A stretch of DNA of 64,000 nt from Pseudoalteromonas xiamenensis (GCF_042431545.1 NZ_JBHLYX010000016.1); one strand, 5' to 3'; shown: positions 1-8,761, counted from the first letter of the stretch. Program-made: numbers and translations. The notes: a model not told the origin generated them from the letters alone.

Positions 1-1578
1 CTTGAACTTTGTTATCGCTCACTGATTAAATGTAATATGAAAGTCGTTGCTGACGGCTTACTGCTCGACACGTTGCGTCGTATTGCGTGTTTTGGTTTGA
101 GATTGGTTCGCCTTGATGTGAGACAGGATTCTGGACGTCACGCACAAGTTTTCTCTGAATTAACCCGATATTTGGGTATTGGAGATTATCAGCAATGGGA
201 AGAGCAGGATAAGCAAGCATTCTTATTAGCGGAGCTTAACTCTCGCCGTCCTTTGATGCCTAAGCACTGGAATCCCTCCGCTGAAGTTCAAGAAGTACTC
301 GATACCTTTGATGTTATTGCGAGACAAGACCCCAGTGCGTTTGGCATTTACATCATCTCAATGGCAAGAACCGTTTCAGACGTGCTCGCCGTTCATTTGT
401 TACTAAAGGAAAGCGGTTGCAGCTTTAACTTACCAGTGGCACCTTTGTTTGAAACGCTGGACGACTTAAATAACGGTTACGACGTAATTAAAGATTTGTT
501 AGCCAGTACGTGGTATCGGGGACACATTGCTAACAAGCAGTACGTTATGATTGGTTACTCAGACTCTGCAAAAGATGCGGGTATGATGGCTGCTGGTTGG
601 GCGCAATATCGAACAATGGATGAGCTAGTTGACTTAGCAGAACAAGCGGGTATTGAACTTGTCCTGTTCCACGGTCGTGGAGGCACAATTGGTCGAGGAG
701 GGGCACCTGCAGCGCAAGCACTTCGTTCACAACCACCAGGTTCTCTTAAGAGCGGTTTACGAGTAACTGAACAAGGAGAAATGATCCGATTTAAGTTTGG
801 TCTACCTGATGTTGCGTTGCAAAGCTTACACATCTACGCAGGTGCTGTGCTTGAAAGCAATTTGCTGCCACCACCAAATCCGGAAGCAAAATGGAAAGAC
901 GTCATGGACGTCATCGCTGATGCTTCTTGTGCACGTTATAGAGAGATTGTGCGTGAAGATAAAGACTTTGTACCTTATTTTAGAATGGCAACGCCAGAAG
1001 TTGAACTGGCAAAGTTACCGTTGGGTTCAAGGCCTGCGAAGCGTAACCCGCAAGGTGGAGTGGAAAGTCTAAGAGCAATACCGTGGATTTTTGCTTGGAG
1101 TCAAAACCGTTTGATGCTACCAGCTTGGCTTGGTGCATGCAAAGGACTCGAAGTTGCAATTGAGAAGTTTGGTATCGATACGTTACAAGAAATGAACCAA
1201 ACATGGCCATTTTTTAGAACACGGTTAGAAATGTTAGAAATGGTCTTTTGTAAAGCCGACAGTTGGCTTAGCGAACATTACGAACAAGGGTTGGTCGAAA
1301 CGCAATACCGCCATTTAGGTGAAACGTTACGTAGTGAATTAGCGGATGCCATTAAGCTCGTCCGAGAAATTTGCAAGGAACACACCTTGCTTGCAGGTCA
1401 ACCTTGGATCCGTGAATCCATCAATTTGAGAAACCCTTATACTGATCCGTTGAATCTTTTACAGGTGGAATTGTTAAAGCGCTCTCGTGAAAATCAGCAG
1501 GAGGTGAATTCCCATGTTGATAAAGCCTTAATGATCACGATGACGGGTATTGCAGCAGGTATGCGCAATACTGGCTAA
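1..1578 (+). CDS. ppc: Phosphoenolpyruvate carboxylase, C-terminal part (partial)
   Basis: Carboxylates phosphoenolpyruvate to oxaloacetate to replenish the TCA cycle in the cytoplasm. The reading frame is open from the first base of the window, so the 5' end lies outside; about 525 residues are present, against roughly 880 in the full enzyme. Family motifs are clear: ADGLLLDTLRR near the left edge, the glycine-rich catalytic loop FHGRGGTIGRGG, and the C-terminal ending MTGIAAGMRNTG, where the terminal glycine is conserved in this family. The ATG at 37 is internal and not the real start. A rho-independent terminator follows at 1601-1625. Identification is secure; nothing can be said of regulation because the promoter is not in the window. 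Confidence 0.97.
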   Translation, partial: LELCYRSLIKCNMKVVADGLLLDTLRRIACFGLRLVRLDVRQDSGRHAQVFSELTRYLGIGDYQQWEEQDKQAFLLAELNSRRPLMPKHWNPSAEVQEVLDTFDVIARQDPSAFGIYIISMARTVSDVLAVHLLLKESGCSFNLPVAPLFETLDDLNNGYDVIKDLLASTWYRGHIANKQYVMIGYSDSAKDAGMMAAGWAQYRTMDELVDLAEQAGIELVLFHGRGGTIGRGGAPAAQALRSQPPGSLKSGLRVTEQGEMIRFKFGLPDVALQSLHIYAGAVLESNLLPPPNPEAKWKDVMDVIADASCARYREIVREDKDFVPYFRMATPEVELAKLPLGSRPAKRNPQGGVESLRAIPWIFAWSQNRLMLPAWLGACKGLEVAIEKFGIDTLQEMNQTWPFFRTRLEMLEMVFCKADSWLSEHYEQGLVETQYRHLGETLRSELADAIKLVREICKEHTLLAGQPWIRESINLRNPYTDPLNLLQVELLKRSRENQQEVNSHVDKALMITMTGIAAGMRNTG

Positions 1579-1600
1579 CAGTTCGTTATAGACCAAATCA

Positions 1601-1625
1601 GGGAGCGGAATGCTCCCTTTTTTAC
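1601..1625 (+). terminator. Rho-independent terminator of ppc
   Basis: GGGAGC, a five-base loop GGAAT, GCTCCC, then a run of T. It lies 22 bases after the ppc stop codon. Confidence 0.85.
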
Positions 1626-1932
1626 ATTCCTTCTATTAAAACCCCGTTGGGTTTTGAACCCAAAAACAAGGTGCATTTAAAAGTATGATTTATTGCGTAT
1701 TTTGGTAAAATAGAGAGCTAAAATGGTATTTAAGTACGTTATTTATACAGAAAGACTAATATTCGCTTTTCGATACTTATTTTGGTAGTAGCTTAGCCCC
1801 TAAAATTCTCAATTTATTTACATTTGGATTTTGAAATTTGCCACAAAAACTCATCCCTTTTTCTGTTTTATTGTCCATAAATTAGGTTTTTATTATTGCT
1901 TTATTGACTTTGGGTCCAAATCTCATAATATG

Positions 1933-1949
1933 CGCTGGTTATACCAGTT
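1933..1949. promoter_or_regulatory. FadR-like operator upstream of STAS-like gene
   Basis: CTGGT-TAT-ACCAG at 1935-1947 is a perfect 5-bp inverted repeat with a 3-base spacer, and the right flank GTT also fits the FadR operator. It sits about 40 bases before the ATG at 1986. The same geometry recurs at 35341-35357 and, in degenerate form, at 39791-39807. Assignment to FadR is inference from the known enterobacterial site. Confidence 0.4.
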
Positions 1950-1985
1950 AATGAACAGCGAAAAGCAAAACCGAGCAAGGCAAAT

Positions 1986-2375
1986 ATGAACCAGTTTTCA
2001 ACCAGTATTACTTATGATGAGACGACTAAGTTAGTCATGATGACGCTGCGAGGGAAAATTTCAGCACAGGATGTGATTAGCGTATACAAAATTGCGAATG
2101 AGTATGCAAAATCTCACGATTGCACCAAAGTGCTGATTGATGTCATTGAGCTTGAGCATCAGTTTGCCGCGATTGATATCGTGAACATCATGCCAAGTGT
2201 TGCACATTACCTAAATGGGTTGGTTGTAGCAAGAGTCGTCGGATTTAAGGGCTTTATGCACGATCTATTCTTACAAAAAGCAAAGCGCTTCGATGTTGTT
2301 GCTGAAAATTTTGACTGTTTTAAGCAAGCAAAACAATGGCTTGGTAGTATTTCATCGCCAACACTTGCCAATTAA
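1986..2375 (+). CDS. STAS/SpoIIAA-like domain protein
   Basis: A cytoplasmic protein of 129 residues with no signal peptide. The pattern of an N-terminal beta hairpin (TKLVMMTLRGKIS), alternating helices, and a central hydrophobic strand ending in Asp (TKVLIDVIELE) resembles small SpoIIAA/STAS-like proteins that bind partners or lipophilic ligands. The C-terminal FKQAKQWLGS fits the last STAS helix. It is followed 53 bases later by cdd and could be cotranscribed, though no functional link is obvious. The start ATG has GCAAGG about eight bases upstream. A FadR-like palindrome precedes the gene, so a link to lipid status is possible. The specific role is unknown. Confidence 0.6.
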   Translation: MNQFSTSITYDETTKLVMMTLRGKISAQDVISVYKIANEYAKSHDCTKVLIDVIELEHQFAAIDIVNIMPSVAHYLNGLVVARVVGFKGFMHDLFLQKAKRFDVVAENFDCFKQAKQWLGSISSPTLAN

Positions 2376-2428
2376 GGTTTTTGCAAATAGACTGGTCGGC
2401 CCTTTAAAACAACAAGAAACAGAAAAGA

Positions 2429-3292
2429 ATGTTAAGTCAGGACATGCTCCAATCGCTTTATGAGCGTATTAAGGCATCTCGTGGAAAGCTACTAAATTCT
2501 GAAGTTAAACAATTATGTAAGTCACTGGGTATGGATGTCGAAGCGTTGATGCTTGCATTACTCCCTGTAGCTGCAAAATTCGCAAAACCTCCAATTTCAA
2601 ATTTCTACGTGGGTGCAATCGCGCTAGACCGTAACCTCGAAGAATTCGGTGACCTCTATTTTGGCGCTAACCTCGAATTTGCCCATGAAGCGCTCAGTTT
2701 AGTTGTACACGCAGAACAATCCGCAATAAACAATGCTTGGTCAAATGGTGCAGCGAAAGTCGATTTAATCGCGATTACAGATGCACCCTGTGGATATTGT
2801 CGTCAATTTATGAATGAACTTCATAATGCGGATGAACTGAACGTCACCCTGCCTCATAAAAAAACAACTTTGAGACATCTATTGCCAGAAGACTTTGGTC
2901 CGAATGACCTCGGAAATTCACAAAGTGTGTTTAATTCTGAGCCGGTTAGGCTTCAAGCCATTGAGCATGTATCTGATTCGTTGCTCAAAGCGGCTTCTCG
3001 TTCATATGCACCATACTCAGGTAACTACAGCGCAGTAGAGATAGAAACGGAACACGGCAATTTTGTCGGAAGTTACATTGAAAATGCTGCGTATAGTCCT
3101 AGCTTGTCGCCGCTGCAAAGTGCGCTTAGCCAAATGGAACTTGCTGGTTTATCAATTGATGAGTGCCGAATTCACAAAATCACCTTACTAGAAATTGAAG
3201 GTAAGGAAAATCAGCTAGATGTGGCTAAGGCAGTATTAAATAGCCTGCTCTATGAGGTTGAACTTAACCACGTAAAAGTACGACTAGTTTAA
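2429..3292 (+). CDS. cdd: Cytidine deaminase
   Basis: Hydrolytically deaminates cytidine and deoxycytidine to uridine and deoxyuridine in pyrimidine salvage. The 287-residue length matches the large, duplicated E. coli-type Cdd (294) rather than the small Bacillus type. Zinc-site residues are visible: H94-A-E96 in VVHAEQSAI and C121/C124 in PCGYCRQFMNEL, the E. coli positions shifted by eight. The C-terminal half (RSYAPYSGNYSAVEIE) is the catalytically inactive repeat. The Shine-Dalgarno before ATG 2429 is weak (AGAAAAGA). The gene converges on udp with a shared terminator at 3314-3339, placing two consecutive pyrimidine-salvage steps (cytidine to uridine to uracil) side by side. Confidence 0.95.
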   Translation: MLSQDMLQSLYERIKASRGKLLNSEVKQLCKSLGMDVEALMLALLPVAAKFAKPPISNFYVGAIALDRNLEEFGDLYFGANLEFAHEALSLVVHAEQSAINNAWSNGAAKVDLIAITDAPCGYCRQFMNELHNADELNVTLPHKKTTLRHLLPEDFGPNDLGNSQSVFNSEPVRLQAIEHVSDSLLKAASRSYAPYSGNYSAVEIETEHGNFVGSYIENAAYSPSLSPLQSALSQMELAGLSIDECRIHKITLLEIEGKENQLDVAKAVLNSLLYEVELNHVKVRLV

Positions 3293-3313
3293 TTCTGTAT
3301 TTAGGTATGAAAC

Positions 3314-3339
3314 AAAAAAGCACCATTTGGTGCTTTTTT
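3314..3339. terminator. Bidirectional terminator between cdd and udp
   Basis: AAAAAAGCACC, loop ATTT region, GGTGCTTTTTT: a symmetric hairpin flanked by A-run and T-run, able to end both convergent genes. Confidence 0.85.
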
Positions 3340-3364
3340 CATTTTTTGAATCATGTAGTGAAGA

Positions 3365-4132
3365 TTACTTCACTTCGTTTTTGATTAAGCTGCGCGCGGC
3401 TTCAATTACGACTCCAACGGCATTGTTCTCTACCATTGCATTATCCACATTTGGAATTTCTTGTTTAGTACGGTTCACTAGTACTCCAGCTACACAGCCC
3501 GCTTTTAGGCCAATAGCCGCGCACATAGTAAATAGCGTTGCCGACTCCATTTCGTAGTTCATTACGTTTAGCTTTTGCCATTCTTGACATGAACCTTGGA
3601 ACGCTTTTGGTACATAGCCTGAATGCGTGTCGTAGCGTTCTTGACCAGGATAGAATGTGTCGCTAGAAGCAGTAATGCCTACATGGAATGGCACGCCAAC
3701 TGTTTGACAGGCGTTTACCATGGCTTGTGTACAGTAAAAGTCAGCTGCTGCAGGGTATGCAAGCGGTGCAAAATGCTGGCTTGCACCATCAAGACGCACG
3801 GAAGCTGTACTAACTAACACATCACCTTCATTAATGTGAGGCTGAATTGCACCAGTTGTTCCTACTCGCAAGAATGTTTCAACTCCCAGCTGTGCCAATT
3901 CTTCAACTGCAATCGAAGTAGAAGGGCCACCGATACCCGTTGAACAAACCACAATTGAGTGACCTTCAAGCTCAGCAAGATAAATGTGAAATTCACGAGT
4001 TTTATTTAGGCATTGAGCGGTAGAAATACGTTCAGCGATGCGTTTCGCTCGGTCTGGGCAGCCAGGTACGATTGCGATTTTAGCGCCTTTTAAATCGGCC
4101 TTGGTTAGTCCAAGGTGAAATACCTTTTCCAT
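3365..4132 (-). CDS. udp: Uridine phosphorylase
   Basis: Phosphorolyses uridine to uracil and ribose-1-phosphate. The 255-residue product has the nucleoside phosphorylase family 1 hallmarks: VFHLGLTKADLKGAKIAIVPG near the N terminus, the phosphate-site region STGIGGPSTSIAVEEL, FLRVGTTGAIQ, and the nucleoside-binding MNYEMESATLFTM. I chose the ATG at 4132 (MEKVFHLGL) over the in-frame TTG at 4141 because the AGAG upstream is spaced for the ATG and the homologous N terminus begins near there. A 7-bp-arm palindrome (4190-4205) and a half-matching CRP-like site (4206-4221) lie upstream. Together with the neighbouring cdd it forms a pyrimidine nucleoside salvage pair. Confidence 0.95.
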   Translation of the reverse strand: MEKVFHLGLTKADLKGAKIAIVPGCPDRAKRIAERISTAQCLNKTREFHIYLAELEGHSIVVCSTGIGGPSTSIAVEELAQLGVETFLRVGTTGAIQPHINEGDVLVSTASVRLDGASQHFAPLAYPAAADFYCTQAMVNACQTVGVPFHVGITASSDTFYPGQERYDTHSGYVPKAFQGSCQEWQKLNVMNYEMESATLFTMCAAIGLKAGCVAGVLVNRTKQEIPNVDNAMVENNAVGVVIEAARSLIKNEVK

Positions 4133-4189
4133 AGTTAGCAACTCTATTTTAAGTCAAAGTGTAATGTTAAGAACCACAAGTATAAAGTA

Positions 4190-4205
4190 CAGGACACTTG
4201 TCCTG
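4190..4205. promoter_or_regulatory. Palindromic operator candidate upstream of udp
   Basis: CAGGACA-CT-TGTCCTG is a perfect inverted repeat with 7-bp arms. On the minus strand it precedes a TATACT -10-like hexamer at 4183-4178, so a bound protein would overlap the -35/spacer region of udp. Immediately beyond is ATTGA-N6-TCACA (4206-4221), which matches one half of the CRP consensus well. The cognate regulator is unknown. Confidence 0.4.
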
Positions 4206-4377
4206 ATTGAGCTATATCACAGACTATTTGCATCTTTATTGAGTATAACCTAAACCTTTATTAATGAAGGTGTGACATTGTTTGCATTTTTGCGTTTTAA
4301 AACTTGGTTAAAAATACATCGAATGAGCGACTAATCTTTTTGGATCGATAAACTTAATGATAATGATGGAGTGTACT

Positions 4378-5154
4378 ATGCCAACAACACGTTCGTTAGA
4401 CAGGGTTGAATTTGCACGCTGTTTTGATAGTAACAAAATTTCTGCCTTTGCTCCTTTTCATTGGCTTGCTCTCGGGTTCAAAGACATGGCGCGAGCGCCA
4501 CTGTTGAGCCTCGTGTACGGCTTAGTGTTTACACTTATACCAGTTGCTATTATGTGGTTTGTGCTAAATTCAGGCTCGCCACATGTTATTTTACCCGCAG
4601 CCGTTGCATTTGCACTTATCGGCCCGTCGTTTTCAGCTGGGCTATATGATGTCGCTTGGGAGCTTGAAAAAGGTCATCAACCCACATTGGGACATAGTCT
4701 AAAGTCGATGTTTAGAAACCCAGCGGGAGAATGGGGGTTTGCAGTTCTTTTACTTGTATTAATGATTGTTTGGATGCGCTTGGCTGCGCTTATTTACGCC
4801 TTATATCCTAATTCTCCTAACCCGAGCTTGGAAGAGCTAAGTGCGTTTTTGACTTTAGGCTCGATTGTTGGTGGTGTATTGCTAGTGGCTGTTTTCGCGA
4901 TATCTGCCTTTACTCCGCAAATCATGCTCGAACGTCGAGTTGATGTGATGACCGCGGTGGTTTCAAGCCTTCATGCTGTACGAACTAATGTGCCCGCGAT
5001 GGTCGTCTGGTGTGCAACTATCAGCGTGTTAGTGCTGTTGGGATTTTTAACAGGCGCAGCTGGTTTTATTATCATCATGCCGCTCCTAAGTTACGCGAGC
5101 TGGCATGGATACATTGCAATCATCAAAACTAAAAAGCCTCGCCATTACGAATAG
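4378..5154 (+). CDS. DUF2189 family integral membrane protein
   Basis: A 258-residue inner-membrane protein with five or six hydrophobic segments (for example LLSLVYGLVFTLIPVAIMWF, AVAFALIGPSFSAGLYDVAW, FAVLLLVLMIVWMRLAAL, SIVGGVLLVAVFAISAF, VLVLLGFLTGAAGFIII). The GPSFSAGLYDVAWELEKG stretch and the ending PLLSYASWHGYIAI fit the DUF2189 family, whose function is not established. I chose ATG 4378 because GGAG at 4368-4371 is correctly spaced, whereas in-frame ATGs at 4357, 4363 and 4366 have none. It stands alone, divergent from udp. Confidence 0.8.
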   Translation: MPTTRSLDRVEFARCFDSNKISAFAPFHWLALGFKDMARAPLLSLVYGLVFTLIPVAIMWFVLNSGSPHVILPAAVAFALIGPSFSAGLYDVAWELEKGHQPTLGHSLKSMFRNPAGEWGFAVLLLVLMIVWMRLAALIYALYPNSPNPSLEELSAFLTLGSIVGGVLLVAVFAISAFTPQIMLERRVDVMTAVVSSLHAVRTNVPAMVVWCATISVLVLLGFLTGAAGFIIIMPLLSYASWHGYIAIIKTKKPRHYE

Positions 5155-5462
5155 GTCGCTATTCAAAACTATTGAATATTCAAGCAGCTAGTGCAACTAA
5201 GACCGTGGTGCACTAGCTTGACTTATGCTCTGACCTTGTTATACCTGCGCTAATCACTATTTCTTTCGCTTTGCTGTTCTCAATAAAAATGCATGGGTTT
5301 TTAGCTAACCTTATGAAATTTAAAGATTGATGTGGATTTCTTCAAACGTCTAGAACGTAACAAGAAAGTAGATAAGCGTCTCGCTTTATTCGAGAACCTA
5401 GAAAGAAATGAACATTTTGTGCAATGCATGTCTATGCAACGAACATCGACAGGAGACTCGCC
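5155..5462. other. Intergenic region before the arginase-family gene
   Basis: It contains an imperfectly terminating hairpin (AGCTAGTGCA 5186-5195 / TGCACTAGCT 5209-5218, 10-bp arms, no T-run) that may end the DUF2189 transcript, and the possible leader ORF at 5332-5466. Nothing else was recognised. Confidence 0.5.
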
Positions 5463-5466
5463 ATGA
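5332..5466 (+). CDS. Possible 44-codon leader ORF before the arginase-family gene
   Basis: A GTG-initiated frame of 44 codons (beginning VDFFKRLERNKKVDKR) ends at TGA 5464-5466, which overlaps the ATG of the following gene in the arrangement ATGA. It is rich in Lys, Arg and Asn and has no clear ribosome binding site. Overlap with the downstream start and absence of stops make translation coupling conceivable, but it may be chance. No homologue was recognised. Confidence 0.2.
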   Translation: MDFFKRLERNKKVDKRLALFENLERNEHFVQCMSMQRTSTGDSP

Positions 5467-6572
5467 GCAGCAATTGGCAATCATATAAAGAAAAACTGGC
5501 AAATTGTTTATGTCCACCAGGAGACGGTGTATTTACGGTAAATACAGCGAAAGAACGTAAATCGGCACTGAGAGAAAAGCAATTTGGTCAAGCCGATGAT
5601 ATCCATCCTCTTTGGCTTGAGTCTCTAGATAAGTTACCCGATGACGCTCGCAAGGCGGCCATTTTGGGGATTAGTTCAGACTGTGGTGGGGGCATTTTGC
5701 GTGGTGCAAACTGGGGTCCTCTATTTTTGCGTTCAACCTTACTGGAAAACCATCCAGAGTCGATGACGTTTGACCTTGGTGATGTGCGAGTTATTCCACA
5801 CCTACTGCATGATAAATATCTCAATCCAGAAACGATCAGCCGTTGTCAAAATGCGCTCTATCAACAGCAAGCTAGCGAATATCATGTTAGTCCGCTTTCT
5901 ATCACAGAAGACGTATGTGATGGTTTTTATGCTAACTTTCCAGACAAAGGGATTTTTGGTATTGGCGGCGACCATTCAATTAGTTACCCATTAACTAAGT
6001 CTTACTTGAAGGCCAAACGGGCAGATGGGAAACGCGCCGCCATTATTCATTTTGATGCACATACTGACCTTCTTGTGGAACGCTTAGGAATTGATCTGTG
6101 TTTTGGCTCTTGGTGTACGCATATTCTAGAGTTTTTACCTGCGCCGCATCATTTGATTCAATTTGGAATTCGTTCGAGTGGTAAAAATAAAGAGCACTGG
6201 GAATCAACCTTTGGTGTAAAACAACACTGGGCACACGAAATTAGGGAAAAAGGCGCTGGTGCCATTGCAGATGAGGTCATCGCGCAATTAAAACAAGATG
6301 CAGTCGACGAACTCTACGTTAGTTTTGACATCGACGCATTGGATGCTGAATATGCCTCAGCGACAGGGACGCCGGAATCAGGTGGTCTTACTCCGGATGA
6401 AGCGATGATCATTCTAACGAAATTGAATGAGCATTTCCCAATAACAGGGGCTGACATGATGGAGATTGCACCATTTACAGATAGCTCTCTCGAAGGAAAA
6501 TCTAGCTCGGAAACAACCCTCAAAGAAGGGGCAAAATTATCCGCCTTTTTGCTAAATGCGATGAATAAATAA
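5463..6572 (+). CDS. Arginase/agmatinase family hydrolase
   Basis: A cytoplasmic binuclear manganese ureohydrolase that cleaves a guanidino or formimino group from an arginine-related substrate. Metal ligands, numbered from the chosen start, are visible: H171 in GGDHS, D198/H200/D202 in DAHTD, and D289/D291 in SFDIDALD. ATG 5463 (MSSNWQSY) is preceded by AGGAG at ideal spacing, so the in-frame ATG at 5424 is rejected. At 369 residues it is longer than a typical agmatinase (about 300), with an N-terminal extension of some 60 residues. Exact substrate (agmatine, arginine, formiminoglutamate or other) cannot be decided. No neighbouring arginine decarboxylase or hut gene is present. A terminator follows immediately. 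Confidence 0.85.
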   Translation: MSSNWQSYKEKLANCLCPPGDGVFTVNTAKERKSALREKQFGQADDIHPLWLESLDKLPDDARKAAILGISSDCGGGILRGANWGPLFLRSTLLENHPESMTFDLGDVRVIPHLLHDKYLNPETISRCQNALYQQQASEYHVSPLSITEDVCDGFYANFPDKGIFGIGGDHSISYPLTKSYLKAKRADGKRAAIIHFDAHTDLLVERLGIDLCFGSWCTHILEFLPAPHHLIQFGIRSSGKNKEHWESTFGVKQHWAHEIREKGAGAIADEVIAQLKQDAVDELYVSFDIDALDAEYASATGTPESGGLTPDEAMIILTKLNEHFPITGADMMEIAPFTDSSLEGKSSSETTLKEGAKLSAFLLNAMNK

Positions 6573-6575
6573 AAT

Positions 6576-6597
6576 AAGCCCCATAAGGGGCTTTTTT
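6576..6597 (+). terminator. Terminator after arginase-family gene
   Basis: AAGCCCC-ATA-GGGGCTT followed by T-run, directly after the stop codon at 6572. Confidence 0.85.
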
Positions 6598-6653
6598 AAT
6601 CTTCGAAAATTCAACTATATTTTATACATCAATCTCTTTTTGTTGGACTTTCT

Positions 6654-7379
6654 TTGGGAATATTACGTTACCGCTTCAGTTTTTATCTGATGCTCGTTTT
6701 GTTTAGCCAAACGACGTTCGCTAAGGTGCTCAACGTTGTAACAGAGGAATTCCCCGATTATCAGTATTTGAATGGTAAAGGTGAGCTAATTGGCAGCGCT
6801 GCTGATATCGTTCGACAGGTGCTTAACTTATCACAAGTTCAATATGAGATCTCATTGGTCAATTGGGCTATTGCTTATAATGCGGTACTCAGGCGCCCTG
6901 ATACGTGCCTCTTTTCGGTTGCGCGATTACCAACGCGGGAAGAACAATTTTTATGGATGTTTCCTGTGGGAAAATTCACAACGTCATTTTATGGCTTGAA
7001 ATCGGCAAAAATTAAAATAAATAGTTTGGAAGACGCAAAGAAATACAAAACGGCTGTAATCCGTAATAACTACAGTCATCTGTATCTTCTAGAAAATGGG
7101 TTTTCTGAAGAGAAGCAACTTATTCTAATCTCAAGTTTCGACAATGTATTTAATCTTATTTCGACTCGAAAGGAATCGTTAGATCTTGTGATCTTAAGTG
7201 ATGCTCAATACCGGTATCGAGAAGAGCACGGGGAGCTAAGTGAGCCGTTAGAGAAGTTGTATACATTACAGGATGGTTTGTCGGAGCTCTACTTTGTTTG
7301 TAATAGGGAAACTGAGCAGCCAACGGTTGATAAAATAGTGAGCAGTTACAGAAAGCAATTCACTAATATGGCTAAATGA
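6654..7379 (+). CDS. Periplasmic solute-binding protein family 3, orphan
   Basis: A 241-residue exported protein. An N-terminal signal peptide (hydrophobic core SFYLMLVLFS, cleavage near TTFA-K) leads into a type 2 periplasmic binding fold: LNVVTEEFPDYQYLNGKGELIGSAADIVRQ is the family 3 amino-acid-binding opening. No permease or ATPase gene is nearby, so it may serve as a sensor or a lone receptor rather than in an ABC importer; many such orphan paralogues occur in Alteromonadales. The start is uncertain: TTG 6654 gives a complete signal peptide with GGA upstream, whereas ATG 6690 region would truncate it. Ligand unknown. Confidence 0.75.
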   Translation: MGILRYRFSFYLMLVLFSQTTFAKVLNVVTEEFPDYQYLNGKGELIGSAADIVRQVLNLSQVQYEISLVNWAIAYNAVLRRPDTCLFSVARLPTREEQFLWMFPVGKFTTSFYGLKSAKIKINSLEDAKKYKTAVIRNNYSHLYLLENGFSEEKQLILISSFDNVFNLISTRKESLDLVILSDAQYRYREEHGELSEPLEKLYTLQDGLSELYFVCNRETEQPTVDKIVSSYRKQFTNMAK

Positions 7380-7610
7380 GCGCACCTGTTGTCCATTGAA
7401 GTTAATGTATCGTTATCGCGTCGATCTTCGAAATTTTGAAGTAAGTCGGTATTTTAAAGCCGCTTGGCCGTATTAAAATGGTCTACTATTGATAGATGGC
7501 TTAGCCTCTTGAATAGCGTTGCTATTTAGGTTTTTCGTTATACGTTGTACGCTTTGAGTGTGATTAATATGGCCCAATAAGCGCACGCGGCTTCAGCTTG
7601 GGAGGAGTTC

Positions 7611-8645
7611 TTGCGAAATTATCGTTGTTTTATGGTGGCGCTAATCCTTCTATTGACCTGCGACCTTGCAGAATCACAGGAAGATCGTTCCGCGAGCGAC
7701 ATATTACGAGAAGCCGAAGACTATCTAAATGTACTTCCATCACGCTCCTATGAATTACTCCATTCTGACGTTGATTTGTCTACTTTCCAAGCATCTCAGT
7801 TGTTTCGCTGGTACATCGCCAAAATGAGAGCGGCGGTGAGTACCAACAATCTCATTGATGTAGAACTCGATATTGAGTTGTTATTTAAGCTAAAACACGA
7901 AGACTACTTTAAAGAAAATGCGTGGGATGTGTTTCGTATTACAGGTATTGTTCTTCGCAAACTCGGATTTTGGAACGAATCAAAGCTTTCGTTTGAGTGT
8001 GCTCTCTATCTAACTCAAACAGATAAAGAAAAATTAGGTATTTTAATTAGCTTAGGCATTTTAGAGCGTCATCTAGATCAAGACGAAATGGCGAAAATCC
8101 ATTATAAAAAAGCAGGTGAAATCGCGGCTAAATTAAAAAATGAGCGTGCACTAGCTTCTGTGTACAATAATTTAGGGACGTTGGAGCTTGACCAAGGAAA
8201 TATCGAAAAAGCCGAGGAATATTATCGTTCGGCGTTAGTCGCATTTCAAGATACTAATAAACGATCTGGAAATATCACGGCAGGAACAAATCTCTTGCTC
8301 ATCTTTGCCATTCAAAAGAACACGCTAAATTTCCAACGACTATTCAGCCCCATAAATACATTTGTAGAAAATTACCCTGATGAATCCAAAAAAGCACTTA
8401 TGTATTGGCTTTCATTCGCGGATAAACAAAATCAAGGTGCCGCTATCGATGCTGAGACCAAGAAACAATTGACTAAGTCATTTGAACAATTGGAAAGCAT
8501 TAAGATGAAGATATTGATTAATAAGTATTTAGCACCTCGATTTGGAATGGTGTTCATCGTTCCTGAACAGCCTGAGGTAACACCCAAAAAGTCGCTTGCT
8601 TGGCTGAGTGAACTGCCGAGTTGTTTTCAGTTAAAAGCAAAATAA
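7611..8645 (+). CDS. Exported tetratricopeptide-repeat protein
   Basis: A protein of 344 residues with a signal peptide (CFMVALILLLTCDLAES) and a mature part of helical hairpins. Two TPR units are readable around residues 145-210, the clearest being ASVYNNLGTLELDQGNIEKAEEYYRSALVAF; the preceding KLGILISLGILERHLDQDEMAKIHYKKAGEIA is another. TTG at 7611 follows GGAGGAG at 7601-7607, a strong but close Shine-Dalgarno; ATG 7632 is the alternative and would shorten the signal peptide. TPR proteins act as protein-protein scaffolds; no partner is evident. A weak hairpin (AAACGAG 8678-8684 / CTCGTTT 8692-8698) follows. No LPXC-type lipobox is seen. Confidence 0.75.
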   Translation: MRNYRCFMVALILLLTCDLAESQEDRSASDILREAEDYLNVLPSRSYELLHSDVDLSTFQASQLFRWYIAKMRAAVSTNNLIDVELDIELLFKLKHEDYFKENAWDVFRITGIVLRKLGFWNESKLSFECALYLTQTDKEKLGILISLGILERHLDQDEMAKIHYKKAGEIAAKLKNERALASVYNNLGTLELDQGNIEKAEEYYRSALVAFQDTNKRSGNITAGTNLLLIFAIQKNTLNFQRLFSPINTFVENYPDESKKALMYWLSFADKQNQGAAIDAETKKQLTKSFEQLESIKMKILINKYLAPRFGMVFIVPEQPEVTPKKSLAWLSELPSCFQLKAK

Positions 8646-8761
8646 GGTACGAACGGCTCACTACGGTCGGTATAAACAAACGAGAGATTTCCTCGTTTCA
8701 CCCTCAATTCCAGTAGAAAATCACCAGTTTTAATGTCTTGCTTACGTAACACTTATCTCAT

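Larger units (their letters stand above)
1579..1985. other. Intergenic region between ppc and the STAS-like gene
   Basis: This gap of about 400 bases holds the ppc terminator, a small hairpin at 1647-1663 (TTGGGTT / AACCCAA), a long AT-rich stretch and the CTGGT-TAT-ACCAG palindrome described separately. No credible ORF or RNA gene was seen. Confidence 0.6.

Noticed and set aside
3327..3557. Plus-strand frame antisense to udp
   Set aside because: Shadow of udp; the start lies within the terminator hairpin.
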